From Actinoplanes auranticolor (GTDB lineage: Bacteria > Actinomycetota > Actinomycetes > Mycobacteriales > Micromonosporaceae): 64,000 nt of DNA. The position numbers and the translations under genes are program-made. Where the stretch lies: the NCBI RefSeq assembly GCF_018332655.1, contig NZ_BOQL01000043.1, positions 1 to 64,000 on the forward strand, given 5' to 3'. Position 1 is the stretch's first letter. Every line of letters begins with the position of its first letter. Below are positions 7,115 through 14,571 of this stretch, one piece after another. The notes beneath the pieces were generated by a model that made no database searches, had not been told where the DNA came from, and saw only the letters and a list, made by a program, of their open reading frames with translations.

Positions 7115-8776
7115 TCAGTCGACCTGCGGCAGCGGCGGGCCGAGCACGTCGTCGGCGTCCACGATCGTGTAGGCGTAGCCCTGCTCGGCCAGGAAGCGCT
7201 GGCGGTGCGCGGCGTACTCCGTGTCGATCGTGTCGCGGGACACCACCGTGTAGAAGTGCGCCTGGCGGCCGTCGGCCTTCGGGCGCAGCACCCGGCCGAG
7301 GCGCTGGGCCTCCTCCTGCCGCGAGCCGAACGTGCCCGAGACCTGGATCGCCACGGCCGCCTCGGGCAGGTCGATGCTGAAGTTGCCGACCTTGGAGATC
7401 ACCAGCGTCTTCAGCGAACCCGACCGGAACTCGTCGAACAGCCGCTCGCGCTCCTTGTTGGTCGTCGAGCCCTGCACGATCGGGGCGTCGAGGTATTCGC
7501 CGAGCTGGTGCAGCTGGTCGATGTAGCCGCCGATCACCAGCACCTGCTCGGTGGGATGCTTCTCGACCAGCGCGCGGACCACCGGGAGCTTGGTGCGGGC
7601 GGTCGCCGCCACCCGGTAGCGCTCCTCGGCCTCGGTCACCGCGTACGTCATGCGCTCGGCATCGGTCAGCGTGACCCGGACCTCGGTGCACTGGGCCGGG
7701 GCGATCCAGCCCTGCGCCTCGATGTCCTTCCACGGGGCGTCGTAGCGCTTCGGGCCGATCAACGAGAACACGTCGCCCTCGCGGCCGTCCTCGCGTACCA
7801 GCGTCGCGGTCAGCCCCAGCCGGCGGCGGGCCTGCAGGTCGGCGGTGAAGCGGAAGATCGGTGCCGGCAGCAGGTGCACCTCGTCGTAGATGACCAGGCC
7901 CCAGTCGCGAGCGCCGAACAGGTCGAGGTGGGTGAACGCACCGCCGCGCCGCGAGGTGAGCACCTGGTACGTCGCGATGGTGACCGGGCGGATCTCCTTG
8001 CGCTCGCCGCTGTACTCGCCGATCTCGTCCTCGGTCAGCGACGTACGGGCGACCAGCTCACGCTTCCACTGCCGGCCGGCCACCGTGTTGGTCACCAGGA
8101 TCAGCGTGGTCGCCTTGGCGGTGGCCATCGCCGCCGCACCGACCAGCGTCTTGCCGGCGCCGCAGGGCAGCACGACCACGCCGGAGCCACCGGCCCAGAA
8201 GCCGTCCACCGCCTCCTGCTGGTACGACCGCAGCGTCCAGCCGTCCTGCGCCAGGTCGATCTCGTGCGCCTCGCCGTCCACGTAGCCGGCCAGGTCCTCG
8301 GCCGGCCAGCCCAGCTTGAGCAGCGCCTGCTTGAGCCGGCCCCGCTCCGAGGCGTGCACCGCGATGGTCTCGTCGTCGAGCCGCGCGCCGAGCATGCCGG
8401 CCAGCTTCTTGCTCTTGGCCACCTCCACCAGCACGATCCTGTCGAGCCCGCGCAGGACCAGCCCGTGCGACGGGTCGTTGATCAGCTGCAACCGGCCGTA
8501 GCGGTCCATGGTCTCGGCCACGTCGACCAGCAGCGCGTGCGGCACCGGGTAGCGGGAGAACTTGATCAGGGAGTCGACCACGCTCTCCGCGTCGTGCCCG
8601 GCGGCACGCGCGTTCCACAGGCCCAGCGGCGTCAGCCGGTAGGTGTGCACGTGCTCGGGGGAGCGCTCCAGCTCCGCGAACGGGGCGATCGCCATCCGGC
8701 ACGCCTGCGCGTCCGGGTGGTCGACTTCCAGCAGCAGAGTCTTGTCGGACTGGACGATCAGTGGTCCGCCGGTCAC
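7115..8776 (-). CDS. XPB-type DNA repair helicase
   Basis: About 553 residues from GTG 8776. An N-terminal XPB damage-recognition-like domain precedes the SF2 motor: Walker A LPCGAGKT (Lys about 210), DEVH box in IYDEVHLLP (about 298-301), TATLVREDG motif III region, and QRLGRVLRPK (motif VI). Bacterial XPB is a 3'-5' helicase implicated in repair. The reading frame stays open to 8932, but the extra residues are not helicase-like and GTG 8776 begins VTGGPLIVQSDKTLLLEVD, the expected start of the family; the ribosome-binding site is weak. It lies 178 bases after the large helicase-associated protein on the same strand. Confidence 0.9.
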   Translation of the reverse strand: MTGGPLIVQSDKTLLLEVDHPDAQACRMAIAPFAELERSPEHVHTYRLTPLGLWNARAAGHDAESVVDSLIKFSRYPVPHALLVDVAETMDRYGRLQLINDPSHGLVLRGLDRIVLVEVAKSKKLAGMLGARLDDETIAVHASERGRLKQALLKLGWPAEDLAGYVDGEAHEIDLAQDGWTLRSYQQEAVDGFWAGGSGVVVLPCGAGKTLVGAAAMATAKATTLILVTNTVAGRQWKRELVARTSLTEDEIGEYSGERKEIRPVTIATYQVLTSRRGGAFTHLDLFGARDWGLVIYDEVHLLPAPIFRFTADLQARRRLGLTATLVREDGREGDVFSLIGPKRYDAPWKDIEAQGWIAPAQCTEVRVTLTDAERMTYAVTEAEERYRVAATARTKLPVVRALVEKHPTEQVLVIGGYIDQLHQLGEYLDAPIVQGSTTNKERERLFDEFRSGSLKTLVISKVGNFSIDLPEAAVAIQVSGTFGSRQEEAQRLGRVLRPKADGRQAHFYTVVSRDTIDTEYAAHRQRFLAEQGYAYTIVDADDVLGPPLPQVD

Positions 8777-8954
8777 CAGGTGCCCTTCGACGAGCGAGAG
8801 AAGACCCTCCAGTGTGACACGCGGTTCCACCCAGCGAAGAAGGTTGATCCCGTGTGCAACGCTTCCCTCGAGCCGGGCGTTTAAGCAAGCAGCACCATCG
8901 GACGGCGGGCGGGTCGCGCGCGAGCAGGGCAACGGGGGCGCGCGGTCCCGGCCG

Positions 8955-11393
8955 TCAGTCCTCGACGACCGCGGCCGTGATCCGGTGCAGGGCGAAGGTG
9001 TGCAACGTCTCCGTCCGTTCGTCCTCGGCGCGCAGGTAGCCGGCGCTCAGGGACACCGGGCGCACCAGCCGGGACAGCGTCGCGCCGTGCGAGTCCACGT
9101 AACCGACCCAGACGCGGGCTTTGTCGCGTACCGCCTGCTGTAGCACGGCCATCGCCTGCGTGTGCGCCTGCACCGAGGTCAGCCCGGGCACCTGCTGGCC
9201 GTTCGCGGCCCGCACGGTGACCGGCGCGCGGCGGGCCGCGCGGGTCGCGACGTCCCCGCGCCGGATCTGCTCGACCACCCCGGCCAGGCGCGGACCGGCC
9301 AGGATCGGCGGCCCGGGCTGCTCACCGAGCCGGGACGAGACCGGGGTACGGGTCACCGCGCGGCGTACCTTCGGCCGGGCCAGCACGGCCGACCCGCCGG
9401 CGTCCTCGGCGACCGGGGCGAACCCGGCGTCCCGCAGCGCTCCCAGCAGCCGGGCGATCTGCACCGGGCTGCACAGCACCGTGGGAGCCAGCCGGCGCAG
9501 CGCCAGCGTGCCCAGCCGCTTGTCCGCCAGCACCTCGGCGATCAGGGCCTCGTCGTCGCTGCGCAGATAGGAACCGGCCGAGCCGGCCCGCAGGCCACCG
9601 TGCTTGCGGGCGGAGTCGTCGATCAGATAGGTCAGCGCCTGCGGCACCGGGGTCCGCGACCGGCGCTGGAAGAGCGCGTGCAGGTCAGCGGCGCTGTAGC
9701 CGACGTCCAGGGCGCGGCGCACGCTCCCGGAGGTGACCCGGTACACGCTCGCGCCGCCGGCGGACTCGGGTTCGGCCACGACGTCGAGCTCCGCGGCCAG
9801 CTCCGGCTCGGGCGGCCCGGGCACGACCACCGACAGGTCGGCCTGGACCAGCACATGATCGACGGGCGCGGGCAGCAGAGCGTCGAGCGTACGGACGGTG
9901 TCGGAGGCGCCCGGCACTCGTCCACCGCCCGGTCCGGCACCCAGCGGATCAGCATCGGCACCCGGCACGTCCTCGTTCCGCAGCAGCCGCCCGTACGACG
10001 TGAGCGCGCCCAGCCCGGTCACGCCCAGGGCCGCGGCCCCGGCCAGGGCGTCGCGGTGGGCCGCCTCCCGGCCCCGGGCCCGCCGCGGGGCCTGCCAGGC
10101 CAGCAGCTCGAGCACCTCGTCGGCCCTCGGCGCGGTGCCCGGCCCGAGCGCGGCCAGGGCGGCCAGCGCCTCCTTGCGGGCCTGCGGGGCGCCCGCCCGC
10201 TCGGCGTCCGGAGCCAGCGGGTTGATCGGCCGGTCCCGGTCGTCGCGCTGCCCGATCAGGCCGGGCTGGCGGGTCATCGCCAGCCACGAGTTGGCCAGCG
10301 CCTCCCAGCGCTGCGCGATGCTCAGCGCCCGCCACAGGTCGTAACCGCCGGTGGGCAGGAAGATCTCGTCCACCAGCCCGGACGCCCGGCTGGCGGTGAC
10401 GCCCCGGCCGGTGCCGGCCGCGTCGGCCTCGCCGAGCAGGCCCGCCGCGTACGCCACCTCGATCAGCAACGCGGCCGAGGGCTCGTCCAGATTCGCGGAG
10501 CGGGCCAGCCGCTTGAGGTCGCGGACGCCCAGCCCGCCGGTCTTGAGCACGGCGGCCGGCTCGGCCGACAGCGCCTCCAGCAGGGTCTCGACGTGCCGGA
10601 CAGCCTCCATGGCCTGCCCGGCGCCGGCGGAATCCACCGACTTCGATTCCCGGACCGGGCCCTCGGGGGTCGGCGGCAGCGGTCGCAGCGGGCCCAGCGG
10701 CCCCGAGTCGCGGCGCAGCAGCAGCCCCACCTCCCGCGGCAGCTCGACCAGCTCACCGTCGGCGCGGGGTGCCCGGCCGGCCTCCGAGACCGGCACGAGG
10801 ATGTGCTGGTCGATCAGCCACTGCACCGGCTCGGCGACCGTGCCGCCGGAGCTCAGCGCGCCGACCGGCGGCCCGGCCGCGAGCCGGTCGAGCACGGCCC
10901 GTGCGCCCGGCGGCGCCGCGAGCACGGCCCGGCGCAGCTTTGCGCGGTCCGCGCACAGGGCCGCGGCCTGCGGATCCAGATAATCGGCGGGACGGCCCAG
11001 ACCGGCCGGGTACGGCGAAGTGACCTCATCGACCGCACCGACGATCTGCAGCGCGTCCTCGGGGCCGTGCAACAGGAACCGGGCGCGGAGCCGGTCGATC
11101 GCCACCCGTACGTCCTGGGGGGCGACCGTGGCCGCGGCCAGCTCGACGACGGCGGCAACCGAGGTCAGGGCGGTCTCCTCGGCCCGGCTGAGCCGCGCGG
11201 CGTCGAGCACGGCGAGGGTGAACTCGTCCAGCGCGTCGAGGCAGCGGGCCACCGAACCCCGGGACTGGGCGCGGACGGCCAGCGCGGAGACGTCGGACGG
11301 CACGGGCACGACGAGATCCGGGCGCAGCTGGAGCAGCGCGCCCAGGGCGTCATCGGTGAGCGACCGGAGCTGGTCGGCGAATGCGGTGGCCAT
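8955..11393 (-). CDS. Helicase-associated protein with XPB/Ssl2-like domain
   Basis: 812 residues from ATG 11393. The N-terminal two-thirds is a large all-helical, Ala/Leu-rich region. A domain like the XPB/Ssl2 N-terminal-type region (PF13625, formerly Helicase_C_3) begins near residue 460 (HVLVQADLSVVVPGP and the following 170 residues). The C-terminus, with VWVGYVDSHGATLSRLVRP and HTFALHRITA, resembles a WYL-like ligand or nucleic-acid sensor. No helicase motor is present. Such genes sit beside bacterial XPB in actinobacteria, so a joint repair role is likely but inferred. An upstream open extension to 11570 is rejected as it has no ribosome-binding site and is not conserved in character. 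Confidence 0.82.
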   Translation of the reverse strand: MATAFADQLRSLTDDALGALLQLRPDLVVPVPSDVSALAVRAQSRGSVARCLDALDEFTLAVLDAARLSRAEETALTSVAAVVELAAATVAPQDVRVAIDRLRARFLLHGPEDALQIVGAVDEVTSPYPAGLGRPADYLDPQAAALCADRAKLRRAVLAAPPGARAVLDRLAAGPPVGALSSGGTVAEPVQWLIDQHILVPVSEAGRAPRADGELVELPREVGLLLRRDSGPLGPLRPLPPTPEGPVRESKSVDSAGAGQAMEAVRHVETLLEALSAEPAAVLKTGGLGVRDLKRLARSANLDEPSAALLIEVAYAAGLLGEADAAGTGRGVTASRASGLVDEIFLPTGGYDLWRALSIAQRWEALANSWLAMTRQPGLIGQRDDRDRPINPLAPDAERAGAPQARKEALAALAALGPGTAPRADEVLELLAWQAPRRARGREAAHRDALAGAAALGVTGLGALTSYGRLLRNEDVPGADADPLGAGPGGGRVPGASDTVRTLDALLPAPVDHVLVQADLSVVVPGPPEPELAAELDVVAEPESAGGASVYRVTSGSVRRALDVGYSAADLHALFQRRSRTPVPQALTYLIDDSARKHGGLRAGSAGSYLRSDDEALIAEVLADKRLGTLALRRLAPTVLCSPVQIARLLGALRDAGFAPVAEDAGGSAVLARPKVRRAVTRTPVSSRLGEQPGPPILAGPRLAGVVEQIRRGDVATRAARRAPVTVRAANGQQVPGLTSVQAHTQAMAVLQQAVRDKARVWVGYVDSHGATLSRLVRPVSLSAGYLRAEDERTETLHTFALHRITAAVVED

Positions 11394-11477
11394 CGTTCTC
11401 AACGCTAGCCGCCGTGGGAGCATGGTGAAGGGTCCGGGGCTTGGCCGGACCCCGGCGAGATACCAAGGGGAGTAACT

Positions 11478-11687
11478 GTGGGGGCAGACAACAAGATGCC
11501 GGGCACGTCGGTCGCGGAGGGCCACGCCACCCAGAAGCCGGGCCGGGAGTCCTCCATCAAGGAGGGGCACCTGCCCGTCTCCGAGCTGATCGCCGACCGG
11601 CCGGCCGCGCCGTCGCCCTTCGGTGACGACCAGGAGTTCCCGCTGCCGGTGGACCAGCTGACGTACACCCCCACCACCACGCCGTGA
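11478..11687 (+). CDS. Small conserved-looking protein, function unknown
   Basis: 69 residues, starting at GTG 11478 with AAGGGGAG 6-13 bases before it. Hydrophilic, no membrane segment. Charged and Pro-rich, ending in LPVDQLTYTPTTTP. I do not recognise it. The good ribosome-binding site and the 4-base overlap of its stop with the GTG of the HAD gene suggest a real, translationally coupled gene. Confidence 0.6.
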   Translation: MGADNKMPGTSVAEGHATQKPGRESSIKEGHLPVSELIADRPAAPSPFGDDQEFPLPVDQLTYTPTTTP

Positions 11688-12310
11688 TCCCCGCGGTCGG
11701 GTTCGACCTGGACATGACCCTGATCGACTCCCGGCCGGGGATCCGTGAGGCCTACCGGGCGCTGACGGCGCAGACCGGCGTGTGGGTCGACGCCGACCTG
11801 GCCGTCAGCCGGCTGGGCCCGCCGCTGCGTACGGAGCTGAGCGAGTGGTTCCCGCCCGCGGAGGTCGAGCAGGCGGTCACCACGTACCGGGCCCTGTATC
11901 CGGACTATGCGATCACGCCGACGGTCCCGACCCCGGGAGCCGTCGGGGCGCTGGCCGCCGTACGCGATCAGGGTTTTCGTGTGGTGGTTGTCACGTCCAA
12001 GCTGGGCCGGCTCGCGGCCCTGCACCTGGAGCACCTGGGCCTGAAGGCCGACGAGCTGGCCGGCGACCTGTTCGCCGAGGGCAAGGCGGCGGCGCTGACG
12101 GCCCACGGCGTCCAGTGGTACGTGGGTGACCACGTCGGGGACATGGTGGCGGCCCGGACGGCCGGAGTTCCGGGCATCGGGGTGGCGACGGGACCATGCA
12201 GCGCGGAGCAGCTCAGGGAGGCCGGCGCGGCGTACGTGCTGTCCGACTTGACCGCCTTTCCGGCGCTGCTGCGAAAGATAACGGTTGGGCCCGGCTCAGG
12301 GGCTGGATAA
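11684..12310 (+). CDS. HAD family hydrolase
   Basis: 208 residues, GTG start overlapping the previous stop. HAD motif I is FDLDMTLID (nucleophile Asp near residue 8, acid Asp near 10), motif II the VVVVTSK strand, and motif IV VGDHVGDM with the two metal-binding aspartates. The helical insert between motifs I and II is the C1 cap of phosphoglycolate phosphatase-like enzymes. The substrate is unknown. It is paired with a small orphan protein. Confidence 0.87.
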   Translation: MIPAVGFDLDMTLIDSRPGIREAYRALTAQTGVWVDADLAVSRLGPPLRTELSEWFPPAEVEQAVTTYRALYPDYAITPTVPTPGAVGALAAVRDQGFRVVVVTSKLGRLAALHLEHLGLKADELAGDLFAEGKAAALTAHGVQWYVGDHVGDMVAARTAGVPGIGVATGPCSAEQLREAGAAYVLSDLTAFPALLRKITVGPGSGAG

Positions 12311-12356
12311 CCTTGCCGTGAGCAATCGAGTCCAATGAGTGAAGTTGAGGTCAGCG

Positions 12357-12743
12357 GTGCCCACGGGTCGAGTGAAGTGGTACGACGCGGCGAAGGGTTT
12401 CGGGTTCGTCACCAGTGACGAGGGCGGGGACGTGTTCCTGCCCAAGGGCGCTCTGCCCACCGGGACCGCGGACCTGAAGGCGGGTCAGCGACTGGAATTC
12501 GGTGTGGTGGACAGCCGCAAGGGCGCGCAGGCGATGGGCGTCAAGGTGCTGGACGCGCCACCGTCGATGGCCCAGCTGCGCCGGCGGCCCGCCGACGAGC
12601 TGCACGGCATGGTCGAAGACATGATCAAGGTGATCGAGGCGAAGATCCAGCCTGACCTGCGGCGGGGTAAGTACCCGGACAAGCGGACGGCTGAAAAGAT
12701 CGCGCAGCTGGTGCATGCGGTGGCTCGCGAGCTGGAGATCTAA
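12357..12743 (+). CDS. Cold-shock domain protein with C-terminal extension
   Basis: 128 residues from GTG 12357. The first 65 residues are a cold-shock OB-fold with RNP1 as KGFGFV and RNP2 as DVFLPKG, binding single-stranded RNA/DNA. Unlike the roughly 67-residue CspA, it continues for some 60 residues with a charged helical region (ADELHGMVEDMIKVIEAKI; KYPDKRTAEKIAQLV). An in-frame ATG at 12339 would add six residues. The long form is known in actinobacteria; the extension's role is not. Confidence 0.88.
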   Translation: MPTGRVKWYDAAKGFGFVTSDEGGDVFLPKGALPTGTADLKAGQRLEFGVVDSRKGAQAMGVKVLDAPPSMAQLRRRPADELHGMVEDMIKVIEAKIQPDLRRGKYPDKRTAEKIAQLVHAVARELEI

Positions 12744-12769
12744 GGGTTTCGCGGGGCGGTGAGATCTTT

Positions 12770-12842
12770 GCCGGGCCCGGGGCTTCCGCTCGACGGCGCG
12801 AGGATTGCGTTGGTGGGGCGGGGGTGCCGGGCCCGGTTTTTT
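12770..12842 (+). terminator. Possible intrinsic terminator with T6 tract
   Basis: Two copies of the self-complementary 10-mer CCGGGCCCGG (12771-12780 and 12827-12836) can pair across a long loop, and the second runs directly into TTTTTT (12837-12842). It lies between the cold-shock gene and convergent mqnD. The T-run is unusual for this GC content. Confidence 0.4.
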
Positions 12843-12894
12843 GCTTCCTGTTGGCATGGAAGCCCTTGGCCCGGAAAGGCCCCGGGCCCGTCGG

Positions 12895-13731
12895 TCAGCC
12901 GGCCAGCGGCTTGACCGCCGGAGTGATGCCGGCCGCTGCCCCGCGCCCCAGTAGGGCGTCGGCCGCCGCGAAGCCTTCCTCACCGAGATCGAGCGTGAAT
13001 TCGTTGACGTAGAGGCCGATGTGCTGCCGTACCACGTCCGGCTCCATCTCCTGCGCGTTGCTCAGCACGAAGTCGCGGCTCGCGTCGGGGTTGGCCCAGG
13101 CCATGCTGACCGACTTGCGGATCCATTCCGCGGCCTCGGCCGGGTCGACGGCGCCCTTGCGGGCCAGGATCGCGCCCAGCGGGATCGGCAGGCCGGTGTC
13201 ACCCTCCCACCACTCACCCAGGTCGACCAGCGCGGTCAGCCCGTGCCGCGGGTAGGTGAAGCGGGCCTCGTGGATGACCAGGCCGGCGTCGAACCGGCCC
13301 TCGGCGACCCCGGGCATGATCTGGTGGAACGGGACGACCTCGATGCGGGCGGGCGGGTGCTCCTTCGACCAGAGGCGGAACAACAGGTACGCCGTGGTGC
13401 GGTCGCCGGGCACGGCCACCGTCGCGCCGGACAGGTCACCGTCCGCGAACCGACCGGCGTCGCGGGTCAGCACCAGCGGGCCACAACCCCGGCCCAGCGC
13501 ACCGCCGCAGGGCAGCAGATCGTAGTCGTCGAGCAGCCACGGCAGCGCCGCGAAACTGACCTTGACCAGGTCGTACGCGCCGCGCTCGGCCGCGGTGTTC
13601 GTGACGTCCACGTCGGCGAAGGTCAACTCCACCGGCTCGGCACCGGGGATTAGACCGTGCACGAGGGCGTGAAAGACGAACGTGTCGTTGGGACAGGGTG
13701 AAACCGCCAGGGAAAGCGCCACGCCCCTCAC
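12895..13731 (-). CDS. mqnD: 1,4-dihydroxy-6-naphthoate synthase (menaquinone, futalosine pathway)
   Basis: About 278 residues. SPCPNDTFVFHAL at the N-terminus is the MqnD signature, followed by TFADVDVTNTAA and the substrate-pocket strands of a periplasmic-binding-protein-like fold. MqnD converts cyclic dehypoxanthine futalosine to 1,4-dihydroxy-6-naphthoate. The frame is open to 13800; GTG 13731 or GTG 13722 are likelier starts because the protein should begin just before SLAVSPCPN. mqnB lies 100 bp upstream on the same strand, making a menaquinone locus. Confidence 0.92.
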   Translation of the reverse strand: MRGVALSLAVSPCPNDTFVFHALVHGLIPGAEPVELTFADVDVTNTAAERGAYDLVKVSFAALPWLLDDYDLLPCGGALGRGCGPLVLTRDAGRFADGDLSGATVAVPGDRTTAYLLFRLWSKEHPPARIEVVPFHQIMPGVAEGRFDAGLVIHEARFTYPRHGLTALVDLGEWWEGDTGLPIPLGAILARKGAVDPAEAAEWIRKSVSMAWANPDASRDFVLSNAQEMEPDVVRQHIGLYVNEFTLDLGEEGFAAADALLGRGAAAGITPAVKPLAG

Positions 13732-13830
13732 GGTAACGACGCGAACCCGCCGACACCCGCAACGAACGGTGTCTGCATTGCCACACGTAGTTTCGCCCAC
13801 ACCGCCGTGCCCGGGACGTTTTCCACAGAG

Positions 13831-14571
13831 TTATCCACAGGCTGCGGCGACGGCCTCGGTGAGGGCGGAGAATGCTTCGGGAAGGCGCCAGGCAGCCCGA
13901 TCCCGCGGGCCGATCGGATTGGAGATGGTGCGTATCTCGGCGAACGGGACACCGGCGAGCTGCGCGGCACAGGCGACGCCGTAGCCCTCCATGGCCTCGG
14001 CCACAGCGCGGGGGTGGCGGGTCTGCAGGATGTCGGCGGTCTGGGCGGTGCCGGTCACGGTGGCGAGCGTGAGGATGTCGCCGACGATGGCGGCCGGCAG
14101 GGCGGCGGTCAGGGTTTTGCGGAGTGCCGGGTCGGCTTCGAGGAGGTTGCTGCCGAAGCCGAGCTGATCGACCGGGAGGAAACCGTCGGGCGCTTCCGCG
14201 CCCAGATCGGCGGCGATCGTCCGGGCACCGAGGACGGTCGCTCCGACCACGGCCCGGCCCGGGAAACCCCCGGCGATGCCGGCGCTGAGGACGGCACGGT
14301 ACGGGGTGCCGGCGGCTTCAGCCAGGGTGAGCAGGCGTGCTGTGCCGGCGGCTGCGGCAGCGGGGCCGACGCCTACGGGGGCGACTACGACTGTGTCGGG
14401 GTGGACTCCGGAGGCTTGGACACCGGCCCGGACTGCTGCGGCCTCAGCTTCCACCGCGGTGACGATGAGCAGCCGCTCCGGCTGCACGGCTCGGCCTGGT
14501 CGCGCGGCCTGGCCCGGCTGCGCGGTCTGGCCGGGTTGCACGACCGGCCGCACGGGGTGGTCTTGGCTCAC
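13831..14571 (-). CDS. mqnB: Futalosine hydrolase (menaquinone, futalosine pathway)
   Basis: 246 residues of the nucleoside phosphorylase/hydrolase fold: LLIVTAVEAEAAAV, LSAGIAGGFPG, and EAMEGYGVA with the conserved Met-Glu of the ribose site. MqnB removes hypoxanthine from futalosine. Before the catalytic domain is a 33-residue leader made of imperfect six-residue repeats (QPGQTA, QPGQAA, RPGRAV). ATG 14571 overlaps the stop of the upstream MFS gene by 4 bases. A shorter product starting after the leader cannot be excluded. Confidence 0.9.
   Translation of the reverse strand: MSQDHPVRPVVQPGQTAQPGQAARPGRAVQPERLLIVTAVEAEAAAVRAGVQASGVHPDTVVVAPVGVGPAAAAAGTARLLTLAEAAGTPYRAVLSAGIAGGFPGRAVVGATVLGARTIAADLGAEAPDGFLPVDQLGFGSNLLEADPALRKTLTAALPAAIVGDILTLATVTGTAQTADILQTRHPRAVAEAMEGYGVACAAQLAGVPFAEIRTISNPIGPRDRAAWRLPEAFSALTEAVAAACG

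Noticed and set aside
7205..8884. Long open frame (559 codons) on the strand opposite the XPB helicase
   Set aside because: It arises from the codon bias of the real gene; the translation is rich in Arg, Gly and His with no domain, while the opposite strand has clear helicase motifs.
9162..11408. 748-codon frame opposite the helicase-associated gene
   Set aside because: Antisense artefact of high GC; composition is not protein-like and the other strand carries recognisable domains.
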